Source: Eretmocerus hayati (taxonomy: Eukaryota; Arthropoda; Insecta; Hymenoptera; Aphelinidae). From it: a DNA stretch of 64,000 nucleotides. The notes under the pieces were generated by a model. It was not told where the DNA came from, made no database searches, and saw only the letters and a list, made by a program, of their open reading frames with translations. The position numbers and the translations under genes are program-made. Positions 25,901 through 39,637 of the stretch are shown here, piece by piece. Where the stretch lies: NCBI GenBank assembly GCA_029851415.1, contig CM056741.1:174761021-174825020 (forward strand), written 5' to 3'. Position 1 is the first letter of the stretch. Each line of letters begins with the position of its first letter.

Positions 25901-28439
25901 ACACCGAACTCGAGTGAGCTGGGTGACGGCTAGCTTGCGTATAGCTGTGCGGCAAAACCCAGATCACAGTAAAATTGTCGTATTTCCAACGTATTTCCAA
26001 CGTTTCACGAGAAGCGCTTCGATTGGCCGAAATCGCTGAAAAATGAGTGGAGGGGAACGAGGCGAAGTGTAATAAAAGCGTAGAAAAAACTCCATACCAT
26101 TCATCGGACATTTTACATCCGTTTCCGGAACCCTCGCCGGAACCAGTCATAGAGAATTCTATCTCTCCCAATTTACTAAGTAGTCGAATTTGAGTAACGT
26201 ATAGAATGAGCTCATAGAGATCCTTAGGATCGGATGAGAAACTTTTGCGAAAATTTTCGAAAAAAAAAAGAAAAAAAAAGAAAAAAACATCCTTTTCCAT
26301 GCCCGTGAATGAGAATAGTATAACTTGAAAACATAATTTTGCTCTGCATATTTTGATTCAAAAACATCACCGAAATTTTCGCACATTCACTGGGGGAAAA
26401 TCTATATCGTCATCTGTTCGCCCACACACGAAGCTCTTATACGCCTTCACTTGTTAACTAGAAACAAGCTGACGTAATGATGTGCCACCGCTAGAGATAT
26501 GAAATAATAAACCAAAAGTGGCGACTGTGACAGAATGTTTATTGTCATATGACCATGGAAGATTGCGACTTACCGATCCTCAGAATTCCAATTTTGTACG
26601 TGAAGCTATATAACTCACACAAATTCGGCTCTTGACCGATTATCATATGATTTCGGTCAAGTTATTGTCAACAATCTTTCTTGTCACCAGATGAGATTTC
26701 TCATTTCGAAACACTTATTTAATTGAGTAGAGTATTTTTAGTTCCGTTTTTGATTGACCTCACAAACTCACAGCTTATTCATTTAGATTTCCGAAATACT
26801 TAGTCCGACGGTAGTTATCATGACAAAACGTCAAACTACGAAATTAATGCATTGTTTTAATAATACCAGAACGGATCTTATCCTTTTCAGAGTCAGATAA
26901 ATCGAAGAAAGGCTTCAGTATAGACCTTTCTCTCATAGAATTAAACATTCCTTCGTGAAAAAGCAATTAAACTTGCCTGATATTTCAAAGTAGTCTAAGC
27001 AGTATATCTACTTCTATATAGGTAAATTTAACGCGACATTGACGATTCGCCGTAGGGCTAAATACTCTCTTCCACTCAAATTTGCGGGACCTTTGCAAAA
27101 CGACAAAATTGAAATTCGACGTCGTCCTTTACTTCCTCTCTTTAGCCTTGTGCATTTAAATGAAAATTAAGGCTAGAGAGAGAGAGAGAGAGTCTCCATC
27201 TCGGCACTGAGCCTTGCAATCGCCGATCTTGTAGAGGTACTCTCGTCGCTATCTATGAATATTCATACATGACAGAGCGGGTTTATAGCGCACCCTGGTT
27301 GGCTTTTTCTCGTCCTTCCAGTTTGAGTCAGAGACGCCTGCTTGGCGTATTTTCTGCCTATCTGTGAAGCCTGATTCTGAAATGTGCACTTTGACTCGTT
27401 GAATGAATTTCCATCTAGTGACTAGATAATTATCTGTGCCTTAATTCATCAAGTCTTGGAAGGCATGAGAATTTTGATGATACTCCTGAGAGTGGGAATT
27501 TAGGGAGACTGTGAGGCTCGTTTGAGATAATATCCCACAAGAACGTAATGAACAAAATATTGATTGAGACTCAAATTTTGTTCTAGTCATTTTTCGGCTC
27601 TTTAAAAAATACAAATATCTGCCATCCCTGAGCGTATGGGAAATCTTTTTTGGACTTGAGCATGTAAATGAAAATTCTCGTATCAATCATCGTTTCAAAA
27701 TTGGAATTGCTTCAACCTGAGAAAAGATTGAAAGATTATGAAGGGTTATCCGGAGATTTCGAAAGATTGGAGAAAATGGTACGGGAAACCCGGTTAATTC
27801 GAAAATTGCCTCAGGGGATCTCAATTGTGAACTCATTTCTTGTATTATAGAGGTGAATCGAATTTTGAGGAAAGTATCTGAAATACGACTCATATGTTCG
27901 TGATTCCAGGCTTCTCCTCGGAATCAATCGAATCTTTAGGTATGAGGTAGAATTCTCATTTCGTGAGATTCAAACGGAACACGATTTATATCACGTGGTT
28001 ATAGTTAAATATCCTAACGTTCGGCGCTGTAGTCTTGTCTATTTAGGATTTGTTCGTTTGAGATTTAATTTAAGATGCCATTTGAATTCGAATGAGGATT
28101 TTGTCAAAAATCAAATTTGGCAGTGTTGTGTCGGTCGTTTCTGGAAGGATGGTTTATTTAAATTCTGACATTTTTTGCGTAGCTATAGCTCCATATCTCC
28201 TTCCTATTGAGAAAAAAGAAAAAGAACTTCACTGGAGTCACAACATGTTTTGCTACACAAACCCGAGTCGAATTCCAAAGTGAAACTAGATTGAAAAAGC
28301 CTCATCTTGATGACTGTTGAAACAGATACTCACAGTTTGTCGAGAAGATAACGAGGTCATTTTAAAAAATTGTCATATTTACAAAAATTATATGACTCCG
28401 AGATAGAATTCTACCTTGAAATGAACGAAGCTTCATTAT
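25901..28439. other. Intergenic, nothing recognised
   Basis: No supported gene. Contains an (AG)n run at about 27174-27192 and A-rich runs near 26260-26285. Confidence 0.4.
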
Positions 28440-31320
28440 ATCTCGTAGGCCCGAGTTAAGGTGGACACCCGTTGGCATTTTTTTCCATGCGGGGTACAAA
28501 TTAGATCGGAGTTGATTATCACATGGTTCGACATTCTGCCTTGGATGATGAAGTGAACAAATCGAGAAAATGAAAAATTCGACACGGACGTGAATTTCTT
28601 TTCGTCTTTTAAGAAAGATACTTTTGCGATAGGGCATCGTGTAGCTCATCAAATATGGGGTCCGAAATGACTTGTCCAATAATTTTTTTACTGCTCAATT
28701 TGGCAGGAGAACTGGGGGAAAAATTCCTAATTTGAATTTGCCACCACAATTGCCGTAGAGGTTAGTCGCACTACGTATTAGGTGATGTTATTGTTTCGGT
28801 ATAATGTCGATTGCTCTTGTTATCGTTGGTGTTCAACCTATGATCACGAATGTTGTCTTGTAGGTTATATGCAGCCACGGCATTGACAATAAAAACTCGT
28901 GATCGAGTGAGAACTTCGATCGGCTTTACACCGTCGCAAAATATCGGATGCATCGAGCATGTACTCTTCTATCATTAGACTCTTGTACTGAAAGGTGCGG
29001 AGTAATGATGCGGAAAAATTTGTTTAGTAGTCATGGGATCAAAAACCTCCAATATAGGACGAAATTGGAACGATCCCCCATTCCAACCTCTTAGAAAATA
29101 GTAATGCCCAGCCGGTTTAGGTGGTGGTTTTCAATTTTAGACATTTTATCAACCAAATTCTGAGTACAAATTTTGAGAATATGTATCACACGTGGTAAAC
29201 AGATCATGGGCACGAGTTGGATCGGTATCTCATAGCTGGGAAAATTTTAAAAAATCTGAAAAATCGTGGCTTTGTCTGCTTTCTCACGAGCTTAAAATTC
29301 TATGGAGTGGGTAGTGCTTCCGAGAATTACAAACGTGAACTCATACTAGAGAATAATAATGCCAAGCAGATTTGAATACTGCTTTTGAGTTCTCAACATT
29401 TTCTCAACCAATATCTGAACGCGAAGTCTGGAAAAAGTCTGCATCATAAGTAGATGATTTATAGGCATAATTTAAAACAGCATCTCATAATCGGGACGTG
29501 GATAAATACACGAAAATTTGTGGCGTTGCGACTCTACAGTTCTGAGATCAAAGTTCTTAAAAGTGGTTGAGTTTTTGGAAAATTTTAAATACGAACCACT
29601 CAGAAATGGGTGATTCCAAGCATATTTTAGTTTTGCTCTTCGAGTTTAAGGGTTATATCATGTAAAATTTGACTACAAAGTTTGGGGAAGTTTCCATCAC
29701 AGATCAATTATTAACACAAATGAAACTAGTATCCAGTAGCTGGGGAATAGAAAAATGTCTGAAAAAAATTGTGGCTTGGACTGACCCAAATATGATGTCA
29801 AAATTCTCGAAAGCGAATGAGTTTTTTTTTCAATTCCAAACTCGAGTATGATTGATATCACGATTCTCAGTAGCTTGCCCTTTTTCTATAAACCTTTTCG
29901 CCCCTCTAAAGATGATGATTTCATATAGCTCGGCAGTTGGTTCTCAATCATTTTCGAATTATTTCCTACTCTCTATAGCTACAGGTTATTGTTGCAACGC
30001 GTGTTTACAATTTACTTTGATGCAAACTCTTCTGAGATTTTGTAGTCAGATTTTAGCTGACAGAACTTTTATAATCAAAATGCAGAACTCGAATCTGCTT
30101 GGCATTACTGTTCTCTAGTAGGTTCACATTTAAAATTTACACGAAACCTTTCCATTCTTAAGGATTTTGGTCTCATATGTGAGCAGTCAAAGCCTTAATT
30201 CTTTCAAACATTTTTATACTCCCTGGCTATGGGGTACTGGTTCAACTCGTATTTATAGTCTACCTTCGATGCCAACTTTCCTCAAACTTTGTAGTCAAGA
30301 TTCAGCTGACAGAATTTCTATAATTAAAACGCAGAACTTGAATCTGCTTGGTATTGCCATTCTCTAGTGGGTTCACGTTTGAAATTTACACAAAAACCAC
30401 CCGTTTTCTGAAAATTGTGATCCCATTCTAGGTAACCAGCAGAAGCCACAATCTTTTTGAAACATTTTTCTACTTTCCAGCTCCTGGGTACCAGCTCAAT
30501 TCATGTTTATGATGTACTTGAGATGTAAACTTTCCCAAACTTTGTAGTCAGAGTTTGGGTAAAAATAAAATGTCTAAAAGTAAAAGCCAACATCTGAAAC
30601 TGGTAGACATAACCATTTTCTAAGAGGTTCGAATGCGGGATTGTTCCAATTCGTCCTACAATGGAGATTTTTGATCGCGCATGACTACTACACAATTTTT
30701 TCCGCATCATTGGACTCTTGTACTGAAAGGTACAAGAGTACATGCTCGATGCATCCGATATCTTGTGACGGTATAAAGCCGATCGACATTCTCACTCGAT
30801 CACGAGTTTTCATTGTGAATGCCGTGGCTGGATAACCTACAAAACAACATTCGTGATCATAGGTTAAACACCAACGATAATAAGAGCAAGTGACATCATG
30901 AGTAATTTTGTAGATTTTTTGTCCTTGATGTTTAATATATGAGCAAGTGACATTATTCCGAATCAATAATAACATTACCTAATACGTGGTGCGACTAACC
31001 TCTACGGCAATTGTGTTGGCAAATTCAAAATGACCTATTTTCCATTAGTCTTCCTGCAAAATTTAGCGTTGAAAAAATTATCGGACAAGTCATTTCGGAC
31101 TCCAAATTTAATGAGCTACACCATGCCGTATCGCAAAAGTATTTTTCTTGAATATTTCGAAAAAACTTTTTCGGCTCGCATCGAATTTTCCATTTTTTCG
31201 ATCTGTTCACTCCGCCATTCAAGAGAAAATGTCGAGCCATGTAAAAATCAACTTCGATTTAATTTGTACCTCGCAAAGAAAAAAAATGTCAAGGGGTGTC
31301 CACCTTAACTTGATCATACG
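28440..31320. mobile_element. Fold-back element with ~250-bp internal units
   Basis: The outer arms are inverted copies: TTAAGGTGGACACCC at 28456 pairs with GGGTGTCCACCTTAA ending 31308, and GCCGTAGAGG at 28752 pairs with CCTCTACGGC at 30999. Inside, each arm holds about three tandem ~250-bp units. Anchors in the left arm are near 29158, 29412 and 29668 (variants of GACTACAAAGTTTGG). Anchors in the right arm are near 30041, 30289 and 30541 (TTTGTAGTCAGA). The arms are clearly diverged, so this is older than the palindrome at 541-5632. Confidence 0.8.
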
Positions 31321-32581
31321 AGATATCCAAATTCATCTTCCGATAGGCATGAATTTCACAAAGCACAAGGGTATCATCGCGCATCGTGATTCTAAGCCAC
31401 CCACTCAACAAAATCAAACTCCGTATACATACATACTTATATGCACTCGACTCATGAAAAAAAAAAAGTATAAGAAACCCCTATTATACTTGAAAAGTTC
31501 AAAATCATGCATATCCGCGTCAACGGAAGTGAGAAAATCTCATCAAATCCAACCGCACTCTAAATACTATACTAACGTCAGCCGCATAATTCAACGCATC
31601 AAATTTTTTCTTTCCGGGTTCCCGGAAATCCTATACCCATCATTTTAGACACCAATAAAGGCCTCACACCGCCATACATATATAGGAAGAAACTCCTCAA
31701 GGGTATAATATATAGACTCAAGCACATACCGCCTCGCACCCTCATCCACTTCCAAATAAAGTCGCAGATAGATGAGAAGAAGAGTAGCCATACGTCGTGT
31801 TCCTCAAGTGGGATATTTCAAATTGATTGGCCGCTATTGAAGGTGTGATGACGTTGACGAGTATCCGGATCTGCCAAGAGGATGATTAGACTATTACTTT
31901 GTCCAAGAGATGCCCGCATCTAGTCAAACAATGGCTGCCTATATACATATTATACAGACATATATAGACACAGAGAGACAGCGAGATGAAAACCGAGTTT
32001 GTGAGATGACGAGGAATTCTCTGCCTTTGCAGAAGCTTCGTCGAGAGTTCTATCTCTGATATATATATATATATATATAATCGAGGCAGGGCTTGAGAGT
32101 TGAACATCAGGCCGAGTATAGAGTGAGTGAGAGAGAGCTTTCCCCGTTATATCAAACGAAGAGAGCGAGAGATGTGCTGGAACTTTGGGAAGCAAGATGG
32201 AGGTGTCCTCGAGTGTTTTCGCTCGCGGCGGGCGTCGGACCCTTGGAATAACAGACGCCAAATTGAATCCTCTACTCGCTTTGTGTCCCCCCCCCCTCTC
32301 TCTCTTTCTCTCTGTGAGCTTCCCTCCAATTCACTTTACCGCCATATATAACCCTATGTAACCTTATTTATATATATGAATTCTATATATCTATATATAT
32401 TTAGCCACCCCGAAAGCGTTAGAATTCGTCTTTAGACGAAGCCAGCCATCGTCTTTTCCGAGAGTTTTTCCGACCTCAACAAGCTCTTTAGAGCGATTGT
32501 AAGGGTTGCAGAAGCTTTTTCTCGCCATCGCCTTCATTACCTATATCCCTCATCCTGAAATTTTTCCCCCTTTTTTCCCAG
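31321..32581. other. Intergenic with simple repeats
   Basis: Contains an (AT)n run at about 32058-32081, a C8 plus (TC)n run near 32287-32312 and an AT-rich stretch near 32365-32400. The part 32120-32300 is G+C-richer and open on both strands. A 5' exon there is conceivable but unsupported. Confidence 0.4.
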
Positions 32582-32647
32582 GCCATCGAGGCGCTGCATG
32601 ACGCTAGCAATCAGAATAAAAGCGCGGGAAGCTTGAACTTTTTGCAG
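32582..32647 (+). CDS. Possible 66-nt internal exon
   Basis: A pyrimidine-rich acceptor (ttttcccccttttttcccag, AG at 32580-32581) and the donor GTTAGT at 32648 enclose 66 nt. These are open in the frame that starts with the first base and encode 22 residues including EALHDASNQNKSAGSLNF. Joined in phase 0 to the next candidate exon at 32930, the frame continues for five residues to a stop. I do not recognise the protein and cannot identify upstream exons. It is a prediction from splice signals and an open frame only, so it may be chance. Confidence 0.3.
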
Positions 32648-32929
32648 GTTAGTTTGTGGAATCGATCAGGCTGCCAAGCCAAGGCAATTCCACGAATTGT
32701 GAAAGATTTTTAGTGTAAAGTTTTCCATAAAACACGAATTTTGCTTCGTTTTTGTCTCGATTTTTGCTTTAGTTGATTCAGTCGTTCTGGATCCGACAGT
32801 GTTCATTTTATCCATGATTTTCACGTACCTAACCGAAATCGAATTGTTGATTCCCTCGATATATTCCAATAGGGCGTTTGAACTAAATTCCGCCGTGGAA
32901 TTCTATTCTTGAACAACTGTGTGTTTCAG

Positions 32930-32947
32930 GATCTCGTGCTTAACTGA
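32930..32947 (+). CDS. Possible terminal mini-exon after 32582-32647
   Basis: Acceptor tgtgtgtttcag ends at 32929. Reading on in phase 0 gives DLVLN and TGA at 32945-32947. The implied intron, 32648-32929, is 282 bp with GT-AG ends. It depends entirely on the preceding candidate exon being real. Confidence 0.2.
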   Translation, partial: DLVLN

Positions 32948-33600
32948 ATCCGCGCGATATAAAATGAAACATTGAATTATACTTGATTCAAGATCCAAAA
33001 TCAATCAATGTCATTCATGCTCAATAATGATTCTCGGTGTATGGAAGTGATGTTAGGGTTTGAAGAATCAAACTCCGATTAACCATCTTCAACACGCTAT
33101 CGTTCCAGGCCTATATCCCTTCCATCCTTATGAGTTTTGGACTAAACTTATCTCGTTATATCAGATGAAGTTAATAATTTTGTCATCGAAAAGACCCTGG
33201 TAGAAATTAGGTTTCATCTGCCCGAGCAAAGCTAAAAGAATGGCCAGTTTTTATACACAGTCTAGAGGAACTGAATAATTTATGGCTAAATTTTGAACAG
33301 ATGAAATGCCAATCCTACCGCGGGGCACCATAGAGCTGAAGTTTTATAGTGGGTCGCCTAATTTTCTTAGCTTTCGAAAAAACACCAATGAGCCTTGTCA
33401 AGTCCTGAGTCAACTGGGATTTCATCCCTTGAGTTGTGATGTAAAAAATGTACATTTTGGGAACGTTCCAATCTCACGGTTCGTGTCCGGATGCTATTAA
33501 AGAGCTATCGGTTTTGACGATACCTGAGTCATTTGGATTAAACATACTTTTTGATATAATTTTAATGTGCCAGAGTATAGTATTCTGACTCGTGAGCGTA
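32948..33600. other. Intergenic, nothing recognised
   Basis: AT-rich, no supported feature. Confidence 0.4.
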
Positions 33601-34025
33601 ATCCCTAGTAAAAACAAGTGCCTCATGATTATATATGAACATGTTCCCGACTGGACTGTGGTCATACATGACCGCCTATGACCACGAGGCCGAAGTCATA
33701 GGTCGTCATTGGTCTCCATACTTGATCCTAGGAATTCGTGTTGGAAATGAAGCACTTCATTGCGAACTCGAAGTGTTTCTCAATCCGAAGTTTCGAAATA
33801 AGCGCGCTTGGGGCTCCAACTGCTAGGTCTCCATCCGATATTGAAAATGTCATGTACAACTACTTGATTACAATACCCTACGGCCATGTACGAGTTGGCT
33901 TTGTGTACCTATGACTAACCATGGAGACATAATATTTTCTGAGGTCATAGATGGTCATAGATGACCACAGTTTGGCTAGGAACATGTTCATACATGACCA
34001 TGAGGCACTTATTTTTACTAGGGAT
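33601..34025. mobile_element. MITE with ATCCCTAGTAAAAA termini
   Basis: 425 bp. The left end ATCCCTAGTAAAAACAAGTG matches the inverse of the right end, and similarity continues about 100 bp inward through variants of GAACATGTTCC and GTGGTCATACATGACC. No coding capacity. Confidence 0.85.
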
Positions 34026-34159
34026 GTTATACCGTCAAACGATGTAGCTTTGGGACACTTTTGATCATTTTTGATAGAAATTCCTCTGTAACTTTGATTA
34101 AAAGTACAATATATTTGTAGTCAAACGAAAGTTTACAGTTGCAGCTTTTGATTGATGGG

Positions 34160-34990
34160 TCTCAAAGTCACGTCTCACGTTCTTAATTGGTTGGAGTTAT
34201 GGGTGTCCAAAGAAGTGTTCTAAAGTTGGACCCCCAATGGGGTTATTTTGCAACAGCAAAAGTAAAATGTGAGGACTGTCGACATTATGTTTTGCTGTAC
34301 GGCTCTACATTCATTCCTAAATATCAAAAATCCGATTTACTATGCCATTAGTAGCATTGGAGCTCCCATATATTATGGTGGATTTCGTGGAAAAGACTTT
34401 TGAACCTCATTGTGCGCTTCTCGAAGCTCAATTATCAAGTTTTCCAAAGTTACCCCGCCCGGTATTCGAAAAAGCCTAATTCTCTTCGGTTTCCTGAGGT
34501 GTTCCGAAGTTACCCCATACCTCGACAAAGCATGGATTTTCCCATTTAAGTGTTCCAAAATCACCCCGGTTTGCAAGAAAAATATGAACTTTTCAGTTTT
34601 CACACTACAAAATAGAGGCAAGATGAAGGTACACCAATGTAAAGATGAAATCGTCAAGGTATTATTGGTATGGTTTGGTGAAATCTAATAGCGCCATAGC
34701 CATGATATGGACCGGAAGTGCTTGAATCATACTGGTCGTTTGGAGCAACTATTTTCCCCCAAAACCATCTTTTCGAAAAAGTTCGTTATAAACGAGCACA
34801 CATCTGATCGGGGCCTCACATCGGTGCGAAACATTCCCCACACATCCCGTTAATTAGCAAAAGTGGTACTAGAACCGGAGAGAAACCTGGTTTCCAGGTA
34901 ACGGAGATATACAACGTTTTACTCGAGTGCTCCAAAATCACCCTTGCTGTTCAAAGTATCCCATTTCACGATAGTTCTGAGTCAATAGAT
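34160..34990. repeat. Repeat region with the phrase TTCCAAAATCACCCC
   Basis: The phrase occurs as variants at about 34443 (TCCAAAGTTACCCC), 34502 (TCCGAAGTTACCCC), 34553 (TCCAAAATCACCCC) and 34930 (TCCAAAATCACCC). A related stretch occurs near 34228. It looks like a transposon family with repeated motifs, and its ends are not clear. Confidence 0.5.
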
Positions 34991-36500
34991 TTGGAACAAT
35001 CGCGCACTCGCACTCAATATTTGATGGGTCGAGTGACGATCAAAATACCAGACCAGACTCGCTATGAAGTTAAATCCAGAATTATTCTGATCCTTTTAGT
35101 ATTAGGGTTTAGAATCATCTTACTTTATTATTTTGATATATGTTTGAGCTGAACTTTGTTCTGATCTGGGTTAGACGTTCGCCCGAAATTCGTAACGGAC
35201 CAAAACCAAATATTTCCCAATGGAGAAAACAAATGTTTCAAGGATACTGTTGAAGATCTTATTCTCGAATAAAGTAGCAACACATAGAAAATAATGTAAC
35301 ATAATTTTTGTTCCAGCAAAGATCGGATCCTTCGTGACCCGAAACGACAAACAATTCGAGTTCAGTCATTGACACCAAAATACTAAATGTGGCTTGAGAA
35401 CATCCCTCAAAAGGATGAATTGACCCGTCATTCGGTTATCTTGAGATGTAAAATGAAACCTCATCAAGAGTACAATGACTTCTAGAACGGCATGCCGCAT
35501 CACGATTGAATCATCTACAGGTGATGAAAGAATCACATTGCTTTGGCATACGTTTAGTAAATAGCAATCAATCACTCAGATGAAATTGATTCAATGATAC
35601 GTAAGGAGATATTTCATCGGCGATTTGATTTGTTTCTTTTGATTGCGCAAACATGTGAACAATTTATACGATGAACTCTGATGGCATCATACGGGTGCAT
35701 GCATGCAATGAAGATGAAAGTACTGATCTTCGAATATCGTGAAATTTTTAAAGAATTACATATGGGATCCCACAAATCCATCTTGGTGTCAAGAATGAGA
35801 ACATCAACCGTAATTATGGGACACTAAACGTTACATAACCTGAATTCTTTTGACGAAAGAAAGTGAAAAATATTCTTACCGACATTCAAATTTAACTCAC
35901 GTATACGCTTCGGAAACAAAGCAGCGCAATCAATCTCCATAAATTGGATATTTTTTGAACACTTGATCCAAATGGAATCTTCTCACCTCAAAATGAGCTC
36001 ATCACCGATAAAAGATAATAATAATCCCCGTCACGAATTTTGCCTCAAGACTATACTTCCATAACGTCTAATAGCACAGATAATCTCGTCGACCGCATCC
36101 TCAGATTTCCTTTTGCATAACCATCACAGTTCCTCATTGCTACGCAGCAAACCCATCACACAGAGCATTAGCATTCAGCACGTCTGATGTCCCCACCCAG
36201 TCCCCTCTTTTCTCTCTTCTCTCCTTCTCTTTCATCCATCCATCGCCTATATACATTCTGAAGGGTGTGTCTCACATCACAGCCAGTCTCATCAAAAGAC
36301 CACATCCCACCATTGGGTTACTTAGTAACGTCCCTCTTGAGTCCAACAGCCAATAACTACTCTCCAAAAGCTCCCCACTACTGTATCTGGGCTACACTGC
36401 TACAGCATCATCATCAGAGGCAACTTGCTTGACTCTGGCTGCATCCCGCACACGCGCCAGTGTGTTTTTGTAGGGCTGCGGGGGCGCAGCGCAGCTCAAA
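34991..36500. other. Upstream region of croc
   Basis: No gene. The segment 36190-36480 has CT-rich runs and a short G+C-rich stretch just before the possible promoter. Confidence 0.4.
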
Positions 36501-36530
36501 ATTATACGAGCAACAGCAGAAGCTTCAGTA
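36501..36530 (+). promoter_or_regulatory. Possible croc core promoter
   Basis: TATA-like ATTATACG at 36501-36508 lies 24 bp before TCAGTA at 36525-36530, which resembles the insect initiator. This would place transcription start near 36527 and give a 5' leader of about 180 nt. TATA match and spacing are both sub-optimal. Confidence 0.25.
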
Positions 36531-36707
36531 GCAGAAGACGCCAACGCGAGTGTTGCCCAAGTCAAATAAATAAATAAAAGAAACAGTGTCGATACAATAT
36601 GTCTCTTAGCGTAGGCTAAAGACGTTCATTGCACGCTAGTAGTTATAGAGGGACTTTTGGTGGAATTTAAAAAAAAAAATCTTGGTGTGAAAAATCTTTT
36701 TATCAAG

Positions 36708-37753
36708 ATGCATACGTTGTTCGGTGAACAGAATGCCTATTACAGGCATCCGACGGGTGTACCTATGGGTATGGGTACTCCTGGTTACCCTGGTGTAGGT
36801 GGCGCTCCAAGTTATTACGAGGCACAGTACAGGTATGGTTATGCTGGTGCTACAGGATATCATCCAGGTGTCGGTGGTATTGGTCAACCTCATGTTCATC
36901 ATCCACATGCTAAGGATATGCAAGTTAAACCACCATACTCGTACATAGCACTCATCACAATGGCCATACAGAAAGCACCGGATAAGAAGATAACTCTCAA
37001 TGGTATTTACAATTTCATCATGGAAGAGTTCCCGTATTATAGAGAAAACAAACAAGGTTGGCAGAACAGTATCAGACACAATCTTAGTTTGAACGAGTGT
37101 TTTGTGAAAGTTCCAAGAGATGATAAGAAGCCTGGAAAAGGTAGTTACTGGTCTCTGGATCCTGACAGTTACAACATGTTTGAAAACGGTTCGTATCTCA
37201 GACGTAGAAGACGTTTCAAGAAACAAGATGCTCTGAGAGAAAAAGAAGAGGCTCTAAAACGTCAGAATATGTTGCCACAGATTCAGATTAAACAGCAGCG
37301 TCCAGATGTCGATACCAAATCTTCGTTGAATTCGGTACATCCAGAAAAGAAACTGTTGGATCAACAACAGGTATCAGGATTGTGTAAACCCAAGAGAGAA
37401 CCTTTGACTGATACAACTACTTCAGCAACGCATTGCATGGTTCTGAACAATAACAAGTATCACAATCATCACAGTCCCATACAAGATTGTAAAAGTGTAC
37501 CAGTTGTTACATCAGCAAGCCAAGGAGTCATACAAAGTACCCTGGTTCAAAGTCACCAAAGTCATCATCATCAACAACAACAGCAACAACAACCACAAGC
37601 ACAACATAACCTCCAAGACATGACTCTCGATCCAACTAGTTTCAGTGTTGACGCTTTGATGACTGGTACAACTCGTGATAGTTCAGCTACAAATCAACTT
37701 CAAATGACCAGTCAACTGATTAGGGATCATCAACATCATCATAACAGTATACC

Positions 37754-37792
<39 letters not shown>

Positions 37793-38194
37793 CAGTTTAA
37801 TGAACACAAGGCAAGAGACAAATTCTTTGAGCAGTGTTGTGCAAGTGGATCAATCGGTGATTTCTAGAGATTTACAAAATTCTGTAGCAATAAGTACGAC
37901 ATCATCGGCTTCTACGACGGCAGCGGTTGCCGCCATGATGGCTTCTTCGGGATATGCTCACGTAACGAGTAGTAGTCTTTCAAGGGTTAACCCGTCGCCA
38001 ACTTCTCATATGTATCCAACGGCATACTGCCCAAGTAGTTACATAATGGATCATCATACTGAATATAATGCAACATCGGCTGCTAGAAGCCATAGTAATG
38101 TTGCTCATGCTCAGTGGTATCAGGAGGCTTCGAGTCCTGACGCAACTGCGGCTATGTATCAGGATACGCAATCACCAAGCTGTCAGCTTTACAG
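36708..38194 (+). CDS. croc: Forkhead transcription factor FoxC/crocodile, exon 1
   Basis: Encodes residues 1-495 plus two bases of codon 496 of a sequence-specific nuclear DNA-binding protein. The start is ATG 36708-36710 in the context CAAGATG. Upstream in the same frame there is only TTG, and the N terminus [14 protein letters not shown] is the conserved FoxC/croc start. Residues 74-168 are the forkhead domain, from [15 protein letters not shown] through recognition helix [16 protein letters not shown] to wing residues [12 protein letters not shown]. The basic run RRRRRFKK (165-172) is a likely nuclear signal. FSVDALM (312-318) matches the eh1-like Groucho-binding motif of Fox proteins. 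His/Gln tracts lie at 284-298 and 350-361 (CAA-rich DNA). The exon ends at a perfect donor, ACAG/GTGAGT, phase 2. Residue 539 is the last one before the first stop, close to usual FoxC length. In Drosophila, croc acts in head patterning. Confidence 0.95.
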
Positions 38195-39637
38195 GTGAGT
38201 TTTTTTTTTTAATACATATGTTTGTCATCTCGGGGGCAAAATGGTTGTGCGTTACAAGTATTTCTTTCGGAGTTCATTCCTCTTGGAGTCGTTTACCTCA
38301 AACTTTGGAACGATTCACTTTTATTGATCTTCGTTATTACGTGATTGAGATCAGTACCTCGGTAATCGTGTGCTTGAATTTCTGTCATGAAGAAGTGCAT
38401 ACAAAGAAAATGTATCGATTGTGAATTCGTGACGTGCAGCATTTGAAGTTGTGATATTGTTAAAATATATCCTGGGTCGTTCGATCAAGAGAATTATAGC
38501 CCAAATAAGATCGTTCCATCAACTTCACACGATAACACTGATTTTCGACGTTTGCAAATGAATGATGAGAGTAACGAAATAATTATGGGGACCAATTATA
38601 AGTATATTTCTGAATCTCACACTGAATTAACACCTTCACTGCAATTGGACCCACCAGTGGGGCACCCAACGCACACAGGATTCGAACGCCATTTCGGCCA
38701 GTGCACTGAACGTGATCAGAACATCTTTTTGCATAATTTTACTAATATGAAATAAAGTGTTACTGACTCATAGCTCTGACCCCCAAAATAACAGAATTCT
38801 ACTATGATTGAGTCATTGAAATTCTTTTTAATGATCAATTCCACCTTCACTCGCTGAACTAGGCCAGAACTCGGAGCAAACTCTTTGCTCAAACTCACTT
38901 CATGGTCAAGGGTCTCAGAAATTGTTTTGCCTGACTTTCCCGAATATCCTATTTCATTCATACGAACAAGGTAGAGAATTTATCAATCTTTTAGCTCGTA
39001 CATTCGTGGAAATGGATTTCGTTTACGAATAAAACTGCTGCAAAATCTTCTCTCGCAAGTGTGAACCAAATGTCTGTGATGCATTATTGAGAGTTCAATG
39101 ATCGACAGGCGTTGGTATATACTCATGCATCAATACTCATGAGTGCGTGAAAACATATTTGCATTCTGTGGTGATATTATTCTAAGTGATATATCGCTAA
39201 TGAGTTAGGGTTTGATCATATATGATCTGAACTGTTACGACAAATTCATGAAAACCACGTGATCCGAAAGAGTTGCAATGATTGTGAGAAAAATTCATCG
39301 ACCCGAATCCAAGTCATTGATCTCATTGAACAACTGCAAAAAAGTTCAAAGGTTGATGACACAATCTTGCGCTCGAGATAAATATTGGAATTGTTTAGCC
39401 AAAATTATCAAATGACAAATATGGTGAGTGGATATAAATTTGGATTTCACATGGACGATGGGAATTGATTGATAGCAAATGTTGTAATAGCGAAGAAACA
39501 TCTCCATCCAAGTTTTCATTCGTTGACGAAATCAGCGCATCAGTGTTTCATTATTTTAAAAAGGTTGGAGAATCTCTTTGGTCTCCTGGGATTACGTGAA
39601 AATTTACTAATATAGGAGATGTTGCGGAATAAACTTA

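Noticed and set aside
31148..31648. 166-codon plus-strand frame
   Set aside because: Begins inside a fold-back arm and runs into AT-rich DNA. Lys/Ser-rich with no domain, so best explained as chance.
36657..36707. Possible 17-residue N-terminal extension of croc
   Set aside because: The frame begins with TTG, not ATG. The conserved start MHTLF at 36708 has a good initiation context.
36636..37226. 196-codon open frame on the minus strand
   Set aside because: It lies opposite the croc forkhead exon and has no domain; it is a shadow of the codon pattern of the real gene.
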